From NCBI RefSeq assembly GCF_006491995.1, contig NZ_VHHP01000005.1, positions 1-64,000 of the forward strand: a stretch of 64,000 nucleotides of DNA, in the 5' to 3' direction. The notes beneath the pieces were generated by a model. That model did not search any database. It was not told where the DNA came from and saw only the letters and a program-made list of their open reading frames with translations. Of the stretch, positions 54,182 to 64,000 are shown piece after piece. The first letter of the stretch is position 1; every line of letters starts with the position of its first letter. A program made the translations under genes and the position numbers. Source of the DNA: Metamycoplasma neophronis. GTDB lineage: Bacteria > Bacillota_I > Bacilli_A > Mycoplasmatales > Metamycoplasmataceae.

Positions 54182-57100
54182 TTATTCCTTATCTAAATCA
54201 GTATGAATCTCAAATTCAGTAGTTTTTTCATCATCTGATAACATATCAAAATCTTTTAATATATCTTTTGCACTACGTTTGTTTTTGATTTTTTCTTTTT
54301 TATCAATTTCGTTATATATGTTTTCTAATTCTTCGGTTTCAGCATTATATATTAAATTGCTTTGTGTTGTTGTTTGATCCCTATCATCAAATAAACCGGC
54401 AAAGTCAACAAATTCATCGCTTGAGGTCAAGTCTTGTTCTTGTGTATTATATTTTAATTGATTTGCTTTGTCTTTATTTTCAAAAGCTTTATCTACTTTA
54501 TTTTCTTGCGATTCTTTTTTAGCATATTCTTTAAAAATCTCTTCATCAACTGCTTCATTTTCTTTTTGTTCTTCTAAATCATCCAAAACGCCATCATAAT
54601 CATCTACTTGTGAATATTCATGATTCAAGTTCAAACTTTCAGACGCAACATCGCTTGCTAAAAAATCATTGTTATAATTACTAATTTCGATTTGGTCACT
54701 TGTTATTTGCGGAATGGCAATTTCTTTGTCATTATCTTCTTGCTCATCGCAATCTAATTCTGGTTCATTAATCGAATCTTCATTATCAATATGTGGGCTT
54801 TCATGTTCAATTTCAACTACTTCAGATAAATAATTACTTGCTTGATGTTCATCTTCAATATCGTCCATTTCGTGATCTGAACATTGTTCAGCGTTGCATA
54901 ATGATTCATGTTCATCTATATCATTAGCCAATGTTTCGCTAACTATACCGTTTTCTACTGCAAAATCTTCTACATCATCGTCTTCTAAATTTTCATTTAT
55001 ATCGTGTGTTTCTAATGAAACTTCATTGAATTCATTCATTTCTGAATTTTTAGGTTCTTCAATTTCGATTTCTTCGATAGTATTTACTTCAGGGCTGCTA
55101 TCTTCATCAATAATTAATTCAGTGGTTGATTCAATTGGATTTAATTCGTCATCAAATTCTTCAACTAAAAAATCGTCATTAGTATTTTTTTCTTCAGTAT
55201 TTGCTTTGTCTAAAGAAGCTTTTAAAATTTGTTGATTAACTTTTAAATTAGCATTTGACAATACTTCTGAATCCGCTTTTTCGCGCAGTGTTGCTAAAAT
55301 GTTTGGTTTATCAACTGGCCATTGAATTAAGCTAATAATAATTAAAGGATAAGCTTTTGATTGTAGGAATTTAATATTATCTTTGAATTTTAAATACTTT
55401 TTATAGTCATTAATGTAATCATATCCATCAATAATGAAACCTTGCACTAATTTATTTGTTAAAGTGTTAACTAAAACGATATCGATATTTTTTGTTCCAA
55501 CAGAATAATTTGCCAATAATTTAAGGTCCTTATAAGGTCTAATAAATTCTTGCAATTCCTTAAATATTTCATTTTTAAATTCATTGTATGTTGGCATTGA
55601 TAATGTTTTTGTTTCAAGAAAATCTTCAACACCATCTAAATAATTTTTTTGTTCTTCTAAAGGCAAATCTAAGAATTTTAATCATTCTTTAAAAATAATC
55701 ATGTCAGTAGTTGAACGTTCAGTAATTTCAACATCATCAGCATAAATCGATTTAACTACGATAACTTTTTCTCTTGCACGTGATATTGCAACATTAAGTG
55801 CATTTTTACCACCTTGACGCGCTACATAAGTTCCATATAGCGAAGTCTTTTTGTCATATACAACTGACATAATAACTAAATCAGCCTCATCACCCTGAAT
55901 GTTTTCAATGTTTTTCAAAGTAAGTCTGTCGTTATTTAATGCTTCTTCTAATTCAGGCTCAAAACCAAAAATTGAGTTAATTAAATAATCTTGTTGTTTA
56001 GCATTGAAAACTAAAATAATGATTTTTTCATATTTTTTTAGATTTTCTTTAGCTAGTTCAATAACCGCCTTGCCTTCGGCTTCGTTCATACTGTTATCTC
56101 AGTTACCGTCAACTTGCACAACTTCAATGGCTTTTTCGTTGTTTAGTGAAAGTTCATAATCATCAATAACATCTAATTTTGAATCATAAAAATGTTTAGA
56201 ACTAAATGTCATCAGTGAAGCTTGTTTTGAACGATAGTTTTTGTCTAATAGTATTGAATAGACTCCACGGGCTGTGGCATAGTCAAGCAATGACTCAATG
56301 TTTCCGAAATCATCTTCTTCATCAAAACTATATGAAACAGAAAATCATCTTGTTGGTTGCATTTGTTGATTATCTCCAGCAAGAACTTTACGTTTGGCTA
56401 AGTATAAAATCGGAATACCTTTTTCAATAAAAATTTGGCTTGATTCATCTAAGATTGCATAATCAAACTCTTCTTTGTCTCACATTGATAAATCAAGTTC
56501 TGGCGTAGTAACAATAATAGGGAATAATAACTTGATCATTTCCTTATGTTTATGGAAGAATTTATAAGGTTTTAGATGTCCTGTTCGAATAGCCATCGCA
56601 AAAGCTGTATACTGGCGTTTTTGTTCATCAGTAAAATCTGACATCTTATTAATGGTACTTTGTAAAATCATTCTTGTTAATGTAGCATCATCATTAACAT
56701 CGATAGTTTTAGCTTGTAAAATCTTTTGATAATCTTCATGCATTTGTTTAATTGATTCATAGTCCACTAAATCAATATATCTTAGTGCTTTATCAATATC
56801 AACAGTAAATAAAGTATTATCTTCAGCAATAATTTCTGCAGCCTCTCTTATATTGGCTGGATAAATTGTAAAGGCATGAGGTTTTTTAGCCCGGTTAGTT
56901 TCATATAAATATTTTTTAATTTCTTTTTTATCAAGTAATGATTTTGATAAGTCATATTTTAAGCTGTGGTCTAAGCGTTTTAAATTATTGAAAGTAGTTT
57001 CAGTGAAATTTGAATTAACAACAGCTGAATAGAAATTCAAAATATTATTTAAGTTAGGAAGTTTTGAAATCTTTGAAACTAAGTCAACATATTGTTTATC

Positions 57101-58387
57101 ATCGTTAGAAAAAACTTGAATTCCATTTTCAGTATTGTTTAATTTGAAGTTTTCCACATAGTAGATGAAATCTTTTAAAGGTTTATAAAATGTTTCTTCA
57201 CGTAAGTTTTTATCATTAAGAGCGAATAAACAAAAAATCGATAATTTCTTTAAACGTTTTTTTAATACATCCAAAGCAGCTTTTTTCTGTGATACAACTA
57301 AAGCAGTAAAACCGCGAGCAATGATATTAGCTATCAAGTTACTAATGGTTTGAGATTTTCCTGTTCCCGGAGGACCTCAAATTATTGTATCTTGATATAG
57401 AGCTGAAATGGTCGCCATATCTTGTGAAAAGTTTGTTTTTTGAATTTTATATAATTTAAATTTCTTATCAAAAATAACTTTGTCAATTTTTTCACGATAT
57501 AAGTTTTTATTAAAATCGGGATTTAATATATCTTCAAATTCATCGTTTTCAATAATTTTCTTCATTTGGTTTCACAAATAACCTGAAGAGACATTGTAAA
57601 AACCTAAAACCATACCGGGATGAAATTCAATCGAAGTATTTGTGATTGTATCTTGGCTTAAATTAGGAATCTTAGTTTTTAAAGATTCAGGCATGTTATA
57701 AATTGGTGATCATTCTTTTTTAAAATAATTAAATACTTGCTCAATTGATAAGTTAGCAAAATCAAAATTATCAACATTAAGCATGAATCCTTCTTGACCT
57801 AAAAAAGTAATTAATTTGCTATTTACCCTAACATCAGAATTGGATTTTAAATAAACTAGTGAGTTTTTAATTTCTAATGTTACTTCTTTGAAAAATAAAG
57901 GGGCATAAATTGTTTTTTTATCGGTTTTGATTGAGATAAAAAAGAACCCAATATGCAATGGTCAAATATTTGTTTCAATATTGATATTTTGTGCTTTATT
58001 TAAAATTTTCTTTCATTTAACTATTGATTTTTGAAACTCAGTTTCTAAACGACTGATAAGCAGTTTTTTGGCTTTCTCTAAGTCACTCGAAAGTAATTTA
58101 AAAATGTTATCCTCAATCCGACGATTGTATTCTTTATATGTGCTAATTATGTCTTGTTTTGAATTAGCGGCTTTAACTTTTTCACTAATTTCTTGATTGC
58201 CAATTTCAGTTAGAACACAATTAATGTTGTAATTTTTGAATATCTTATCAAAAGTTTCTGATCCAAAATTTTTATAAACATCAAAAAATCTTTCATTGTC
58301 GATAGCACTGTATAATGAAGTATCAAATGTATCGATATTTAATAAGTTAGCCATTAATGTTTGATATTTAGCATCTTGTTTATTCAT
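54182..58387 (-). CDS. SF1 helicase with nuclease-like region and acidic tail
   Basis: 1401 residues, one frame with many TGA codons. Walker A GPPGTGKSQTISN at about 338, Walker B region DYAILDESSQIF, motif III AGDNQQMQPTRW at about 668, motif V NIQGDEADLVIMSVV and motif VI VAISRAREKVIVV at about 865, as in UPF1/DNA2-type helicases with an N-terminal DUF4011-like region. Residues about 910-1030 resemble a restriction-endonuclease-like fold (VGTKNIDIVLV...GFIIDGYDYI), with the expected catalytic Glu apparently replaced. Residues about 1050-1401 are strikingly acidic (LDCDEQEDNDKEIA and similar). Start is ATG with AAGGA eight bases upstream. Confidence 0.85.
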
Positions 58388-58751
58388 GGTCAATGTCCTT
58401 TTTAATTTTTTCTTCTAAATATTTAGCCGAATTCCCTAGTACGATTGAAATTGAATTTGATTGAAATGTAATTCCGCTCATTCCGTCTAGTTTTTGAATA
58501 TCTTCAATTTTGATTGCATTTCTATTTTCAAAAAATACTTTGATGATTTTGTGAGTTGATGAAACATTATTAATGTTTTTAATTCCACCTAATGCCGTGA
58601 TTAAACTGTCATAATCGAACGATAATTTTTGCTCAATGCTTAATTGTGATTGAACTTGTTTTTTTTGATATTTTTTGCGTCAGTAAATACTAATTAAACC
58701 AAAAGTTATAATTAGTAAAAATATATATAAAGCTTTTTGTTTGCTATTCAT
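58380..58751 (-). CDS. EIIB-like membrane protein without catalytic Cys
   Basis: 123 residues. An N-terminal helix (ALYIFLLIITFGLISIYW), a basic linker, then a domain like PTS glucose-family IIB: YDSLITALGGIKNINNVSST, IKVFFENRNAIKIEDIQKLD, GMSGITFQSNSISIVLG. In active IIB the phosphorylated Cys lies in N-I-x-x-x-x-x-C-x-T-R-L-R; here the aligned segment is NINNVSSTHKIIKV, with no Cys or Arg. So it cannot act as a normal IIB and may be structural or regulatory. The stop overlaps the helicase ATG by 8 bases (ATGAATAA), implying a coupled function. Confidence 0.7.
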
Positions 58752-58978
58752 TTATTCCCTCTTTTCAATAATGAAAAATGCCTTTTGTTAAGGTTATATA
58801 TATTATATTTTATTTGGCTTTTTTTATTAATTAATAACTTAAAAAAAATTAATCTTTATCACGTAAAAAGCTAATTTGCTACATTGGATTTTTTTATTAA
58901 ATTCTATTTAATTAAAAAGTCGCATATTTTTAAAAATGTATTAAAATTAATAATGGTTTATTAAAGAAAGGAAATTTT

Positions 58979-59992
58979 ATGAGTATTAATGATAAAAAAA
59001 TTATGCTAAGTGGAATCACTGCTACCGGCAAATTAACCTTAGCTAACTATATAGGTGCTATTCGGAACATGGTTAAATTGCAAGACCAATATGAAAACTA
59101 TATTTTCATAGCAGATTTACATGCCTTAACCTTGCCAATAGACCCACAAGAACTTGAACAAAACAGAAGAAATATATTCGCATTATTTAGAGCGTGTGGA
59201 ATTGATACAAATAAAACGACCTTATTTTTTCAATCTGACATTCTAGAGCACGGAATGATGAATTGATTAGTTTTAACAAACACAACAATTGGTGAATTGT
59301 CAAGAATGACACAATTTAAAGACAAATCATCCAAAGTAAAGACAGCTAATGGAATGGAAACAATTCCGACAGGTTTATTGATGTATCCAACACTAATGGT
59401 CGGTGATATTCTACTATATAATGCTGACATTATTCCAGTTGGAATTGACCAAAAACAACATGTGGAACTAACTAGAAATTTAGCAATTAGATTAAATAAC
59501 AAATACAAAACTAATTTCAAAGTTCCCGAACCATATATTCCAGAAGTTGGGGCAAAAATTATGTCACTAACTGAACCAACTAAAAAAATGTCAAAATCTG
59601 ATAAAAATGAAAAATCATCAATTTATTTATTGGATGATCCTGAAAAAGCATACAAAAAAATTATGAAAGCAGTAACTGACTCAGAAGGCAAAATCTATTT
59701 ATCAGATGAAAAACCAGGAATTAAAAATCTATTAACAATTTATTCAGCTTTAACTGATAAAACATTAGAACAAACAAGCGAATTATTTGCCGATAAAAAT
59801 TATGGCGAATTAAAACAAGCTGTTGGCGAAGAAGTTAAATCATTTTTAATTGATATTCAAGCCAAATATGCCGAAGCAATGAAACACATAGATGAAGAAG
59901 CTAAAATTGGGGCCGAAAAAGCTCGCAAAGTAGCACACAAAAACCTAGAAAAACTTATGAAGGGAATGGGGTTAAATAATGCAAGCAAATAG
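58979..59992 (+). CDS. trpS: Tryptophanyl-tRNA synthetase
   Basis: 337 residues, class I. HIGH-type segment SGITATGKLTLANYIGAI (about 11-28), GDILLYNADIIPVGIDQKQH, and KMSKS in TKKMSKSDKN (about 203). It must charge both tRNA-Trp(CCA) and the UGA-reading tRNA. Shine-Dalgarno AAAGG. Its last 14 bases overlap the thrS start. A ~225-base AT-rich region upstream contains nothing else recognisable. Confidence 0.96.
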
Positions 59993-61718
59993 CAAATTAA
60001 ATCACTCAACCAGCCACTTACTAGCAGCTGCAATTCTAAAACTATATCCAAACACCAAATTAGCCATTGGGCCTGCAATTGATGAAGGTTTCTATTATGA
60101 TTTTGAATTTGAACAACCTTTATTAGAATCAGATTTACCAAAAATTGAAAAACTAATGAAAAAACTAGCTGAACAAGGCTATGTTATGAGACAAGTGGGA
60201 ATTGAACAATATTCATTCGAAGGCCAACCATACAAAAAAGAGTTATATGAAGAATTTGTAAGTCAAGGCAAAGAAGTGACATTTTTTCAATACTATCATC
60301 CAAAAACTAACGAAGTATTATTTACTGACTTATGTGCTGGTGGGCATATTGAAAACACTAAAGAAATTCGCCACTTTAAATTATTATCAGTTGCCGGAGC
60401 TTATTGACGTGGTGATTCAAATAATAAAATGTTAACCAGAATTTACGGAACCAGTTGAGAAACTAAAGAAGAATTAGACAAATATCTATTTATTCTAGAA
60501 GAACGTAAAGAACGTGACCACCGTAAAATCGGAAAAGAATTAAACATTTTTACTTTCAATCAATTAAGCGGTCAAGGGCTTCCAATTTGATTAGAAGACG
60601 GAATGAAAATTCACAATGCAATTCGTGACTATGTTTTAAAATTAGATAAAAAATATGGTTTTAACGAAGTTATGACTCCGCATTTTGGTGAAAAGAAATT
60701 ATATGAAATCAGCGGACACTGAGCTCACTATCAAGACACTATGTTCAAACCTATCGTTATGGATAATGAATTATTAGTAGCACGTCCAATGACTTGTCCT
60801 CACCACATTTTATTATTCAACGCAACTCGTCGTTCTTACAAAGATTTACCAATTAGATATTCAGAACAATCGCGTTTATACCGTTATGAAAAATCAGGCG
60901 CCTTATCAGGACTTGAAAGAGTTAGAGGTATGGATTTAACTGAAGGACATATTTTTGTTAGACCAGACCAAATTAAAGACGAATTTAAACACTTATACAA
61001 AATGATTTTACAAGCCCTAAAAGATTTCAATATCGAAATTGACCACGTTTCATTATCATTAAGAGACCCAGAAGACCATGAAAAATTCTTCCAAAATGAT
61101 GAAATGTGAAATCGAGCAGAAAATGATCTAAGGGAAGTTTTAAAAGAATTAAACATCGAATATAAGGAATTCATCGGAGAAGCCGCATTTTATGGTCCAA
61201 AAGTTGATTTCCAAGTAAGAACAGTTTTAAATAGAATTATTACTATGTCAACTTTACAATTAGATTTCTTATTACCTTCACGTTTTGAAATGAAATATGT
61301 TGATGATAAAGAACAATTCCAAACCCCAGTTTTAATTCACCGTGGTTTAATCGGAACTTATGAAAGATTTATTGCTACTTTATTAGAGCAAACTAAAGGT
61401 GCATTACCATATTGATTGAGCCCAAGACAAGTAACCATTATGCCAATTAATGACGAATTAAACCAATATTGCCAAGATTTATATGAAGAATTCTTAGACG
61501 AAGATATCAATGTTAATGTTGATTTAAGATCAGAAAGAATTAACAAGAAAATCAGAGAAGCCCAATTACAAAAAACTAAATTTATTATTGTTATTGGACG
61601 CAAAGAAATAGAAGAAAATACTTTAGCCGTGAGAGAATACGGTTCAGAAGAAACTAAAACCTACACCAAAGAAGAGTTCTTAGCTAAGTTACACGCTCTT
61701 AAAAAATCATTAAAATAA
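59979..61718 (+). CDS. thrS: Threonyl-tRNA synthetase without TGS domain
   Basis: 579 residues, class II. It begins directly in the editing domain ([20 protein letters not shown]; second editing His in [10 protein letters not shown] near 122), so the N-terminal TGS domain of typical 640-residue ThrRS is missing. Catalytic core: [29 protein letters not shown] with the zinc Cys, [11 protein letters not shown] and the C-terminal anticodon domain ([14 protein letters not shown]). Overlaps trpS by 14 bases; translation probably couples. Confidence 0.96.
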
Positions 61719-61741
61719 TAATTAATAACATTAATATCATG

Positions 61742-61774
61742 ACCTAAGCGCAATTATCGTGCTTGGGTTTTTAT
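61742..61774 (+). terminator. Terminator after thrS
   Basis: ACCTAAGC/GCTTGGGT stem (61742-61749, 61761-61768, one G-U) followed by TTTTTATT. Confidence 0.8.
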
Positions 61775-61789
61775 TATGCTAAGTAAAAC

Positions 61790-61829
61790 ATAAAAAAAAG
61801 TAACCTCCAACTTTTTGGCAGGTTACTTT
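61790..61829 (-). terminator. Terminator of the L4-domain paralogue gene
   Basis: AAAGTAACCT/AGGTTACTTT 10-bp stem followed by eight T on the minus strand, 38 bases past the gene's stop. Confidence 0.85.
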
Positions 61830-61866
61830 ATAAACTACTTAAAGCAGTTTGTTTAAAATACTATTA

Positions 61867-62598
61867 TTAGAATTTTCCTGTAGCACGTAGAACAATTAAA
61901 ATAATGTTAATAATGATTAACACAACTAAAACTGAAACTAATGCTCAGAAACCTTTGTTTTTTCCTCTTCCGGTGTATTGGATAGGGTGTGCTTCAGAAG
62001 CGTCTTCTAGTCTGCATTCACATGGTTGCATGTTTTCAGCAAAACCAGTTAGGGTAGCTAAAACTGTATCTGATTTAGAGTTTTTATTTGTAATGTGGTA
62101 GTAAATGTCTAATGCATCGCCATTAGCTACTACTTTTTCAATAACAACTGGGTAATTTGATTCAGATTTAATGTCTTCAGCTTTAATTTCTTCAGCTGTT
62201 TTGGTTTCAGCACCTTCAACGTAGAATGATACTAATAAAGCTTCTTCGTTTAGGTTAACTTTTTTAGCTGGCGCTTTGTCAACTAGATTTTCTGCTTCGA
62301 TGTATGTAATAGCATCTTCGTTTTTAACTTGTTTTTCTTTAACTTTTTCAACGATTAAACGAGCTTTGTTGATGTCAACGCTACCACGGTATGCACCGTC
62401 ACGATGGAATCAACATTTTGTGTCGTTTGATGTTGCTTCGCTAACTCTGATGAATTCTTCAACTGCATCGGTGAATTCGGTGAAGTTTCCAGAAATTTTT
62501 TTGTTAGCTTTTTTAAAGTTAAATGAAACATTTCTATCCTTATCGAAAGCTTCAGAAATATAGTATTTTTCTAAAGTTGATTTCTTTTCTTGTTTCAT
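61867..62598 (-). CDS. Membrane-anchored paralogue of the L4 N-terminal domain
   Basis: 243 residues. Residues 1 to about 115 are closely similar to the N-terminal extension of L4 here: KSTLEKYYISEAFDKDRNVS against KSSLEKYYISEKFDADRNIS, SFNFKKANKKISGNF against SFNFKKANQKISGNF, and CWFHRDGAYRGSVD against VWFHRDGAYRGSVD. A second region (about 120-205, DALDIYYHITNKNSKSDTVL) is not recognised. A C-terminal helix (FWALVSVLVVLIIINIILIV) ends in RATGKF, so the protein is tail-anchored, with the domain probably cytoplasmic. The start has GGAG six bases upstream and matches the L4 start. Own promoter and terminator. Confidence 0.85.
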
Positions 62599-62640
62599 TT
62601 TGGACTCCATTCATTTAAATTATTAATAATTTATGTCATT

Positions 62641-62670
62641 ATTTTAACAAAAATAATTTTTGTTATGCAA
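62641..62670 (-). promoter_or_regulatory. Promoter with palindromic spacer
   Basis: TTGCAT (62665-62670), 18 bases, TAAAAT (62641-62646) on the minus strand. The spacer is occupied by a 19-base perfect inverted repeat (62646-62664, AACAAAAAT-A-ATTTTTGTT), an operator-like arrangement. Confidence 0.6.
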
Positions 62671-62788
62671 ATTAGTGTGTTTTTTTGCTTAATTTTGTTA
62701 AAAAAATATGCTTTTTAGTCTACTTTTTTGTACATTCAAATTTTACTGAGTGTATTCAGTCAATGTATTGAAAAGTAAAAAAGCAATA

Positions 62789-62824
62789 TTTTTCAATATA
62801 AAATAAGTATTTTTTCAATATAAA
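62789..62824. repeat. Direct repeats upstream of the L4-domain paralogue
   Basis: TTTTTCAATATAAA occurs at 62789-62802 and 62811-62824, period 22 bases, with a related inverted copy near 62765-62774. The phasing is close to two helical turns. Confidence 0.5.
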
Positions 62825-62849
62825 TTATGTCGATTTTTCGATATTGATT

Positions 62850-63488
62850 TTAGATTTTTTTAGATTGGAATTTTCAGAAAATATTGACAATGTTTCCCAT
62901 TTGTTCATTGCTTAGTAATTGGGGAAGTTCTTGATATACTTCATAAATCGAGGCCGCTAAATTATTAACCTCAGATGCAAGCACATATCCTGGTAGATTA
63001 TATAAATTAGGCTTTGTTCCGTTTTTAAAAACTAGCACACAAATTAATGGAATATTTGAAGGCATAATTTTGCCTAATGCTTTTACTGTATTATCAATGG
63101 CTACAACAGGATTAGGAAATAAAATATTTTTTTTATCCATTTTAATGTTTCACTCACGTTCGAGTGTATCACCTTCGATTATTCCGCCATCTTGATAAAC
63201 ATGGGACATGACAAATAATCCTACACTTGTGATTAAAACATTTTTTAATTCGAATGAGATTTTTGGACTAATATAATATTTATTTTCCCGAATGATTGTG
63301 CTATTTGGAATTAATGAATTACTCAAATTAATTAATTCATCTTTAATGTCTATATCGAATTGTTTAATTAGGTTACGATCTTTTTTATTGCGTTTGTTTA
63401 ATTTCGCAATTAAAATTCAAATTAAAATTACAAATAAGAAAAAACAACTTAATCCAACCGTGATACCAATAATATATGGTTTATTCAT
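62850..63488 (-). CDS. NERD-like membrane protein
   Basis: 212 residues. N-terminal helix (YIIGITVGLSCFFLFVILIW, about 5-24), then a domain resembling NERD (nuclease-related): ELKNVLITSVGLFVMSHVYQ, GGIIEGDTLEREW, ILFPNPVVAIDNTVKALG and IPLICVLVFKN follow the NERD order (iDhivvt..GifviE.K ... G.i.G ... W ... f.NP..Q ... vvF). The acidic and Lys positions of the presumed active site appear replaced (K, S, H), so it may be inactive. Ends after a TGA tryptophan (FWKFQSKKI). A GGGAG lies close to the ATG. It follows the metallopeptidase gene by 15 bases. Confidence 0.6.
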
Positions 63489-63503
63489 ATCTCCCGCCTT
63501 ATC

Positions 63504-64000
63504 CTAACTCATTTTTTTGTCGCGATCAATTTTATAATATTCGTAATCAAATTTTGCCATGTTATTTCAAAATTTCTGGCCATGTTTTGGAAACTTAAAA
63601 TGATTCACTTCATGCAATGCAGTAGCTCTTAAATATTTTTTATCGTAATGAACTAATGATAAATTATAAATAATTTCTTTTTTTCGATAAAAATGCTTAC
63701 CTCAATATGTTGTAACTTCTTTTGAGGAAATCTTATACTTAACGTCAGCCAAAGTAGTATTGAACAATAATTTAAAATAATAATCAGTATACTCTTTGGC
63801 GACATCATAAATAATTTCTTCTAATTTATTGTTTATCGCTTTTATAATATACTCTTTATTTTGTCGATTTATTTTTACATAATGTAACTTATCGCCTTCT
63901 TTGAAATAAACAAAACTTTTTAAAATATGGAACTCTGTTTTAACTCCTCATAAATAAAAATATCTTTCTTCGAAATTGAACTCTAAAATGTCTTTATGAA
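63504..64000 (-). CDS. YgjP-type metallopeptidase, partial
   Basis: 165 codons of the C-terminal part; the start lies beyond the window. It contains TALHEVNHFKFPKHGQKFW, an HExxH motif with a downstream His and the FW that mark the YgjP/DUF45 (WLM-like) family of zinc metalloproteins, related to SprT/M48. Tryptophans are TGA. Paired with the NERD-like gene in one transcription unit. Confidence 0.8.

Overview
The window is from a mollicute, most likely a mycoplasma of the hominis group (inference). Nearly every long reading frame is continuous only if UGA is read as tryptophan. The DNA is very AT-rich and genes overlap or abut closely. There is no rpmD (L30) between rpsE and rplO. RplP, RpsC, RplE, SecY, metK, xfp and many others contain several in-frame TGA codons. 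Coordinates below use genetic code 4, so several genes extend past TGA codons.

Layout. 1-321 (minus): the first bases of a 16S rRNA gene at the window edge, its promoter and boxA-like leader, and a terminator for the operon behind it. 322-15,900 (minus): an S10-spc-alpha ribosomal protein operon from rpsJ to rplQ, with secY, adk, map, infA and rpoA, then rpmF. 15,900-19,540: a 600-base non-coding stretch, phosphoketolase (xfp), rpmE and a tiny double-glycine-type peptide gene. 19,539-31,754 (minus): lspA, ileS, leuS, tRNA-Gln, tRNA-Tyr, trxB, lgt, uvrA and a lone HipA-like kinase. 31,772-36,417: a lipoprotein/HAD/unknown cluster and a divergent rmuC. 36,563-39,336 (minus): tuf, a 590-base non-coding stretch, diadenylate cyclase cdaA and a small membrane protein. 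39,433-46,201 (plus): pgk, an ABC exporter pair, asnA, an S-box-like riboswitch, metK and a peroxiredoxin. 46,249-52,974: tRNA-Trp(CCA), ychF, tdk, a 1181-residue repeat lipoprotein, tRNA-His and a dimethylarginine dimethylaminohydrolase-like enzyme. 53,111-58,751 (minus): a membrane protein, a 1401-residue SF1 helicase with an acidic tail, and an EIIB-like protein lacking its catalytic cysteine. 58,979-61,718 (plus): overlapping trpS and thrS. 61,867-64,000 (minus): a membrane protein sharing its N-terminal domain with this organism's own L4, a NERD-like protein and a YgjP-type metallopeptidase.

Most striking observations: (1) ribosomal protein L4 carries an N-terminal domain of about 115 residues that recurs, closely similar in protein and DNA, in a separate C-terminally membrane-anchored protein at 61,867-62,598, which has its own palindrome-bearing promoter. 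(2) A compact S-box-like SAM riboswitch precedes metK; its expression-platform hairpin contains the metK Shine-Dalgarno sequence. (3) A possible bacteriocin-type peptide gene lies at 19,172-19,423. (4) At least five genes have a -10 box 7-9 bases before ATG and no Shine-Dalgarno, suggesting leaderless mRNAs. (5) Several proteins look like catalytically dead versions of known folds (EIIB, NERD, possibly a nuclease domain).
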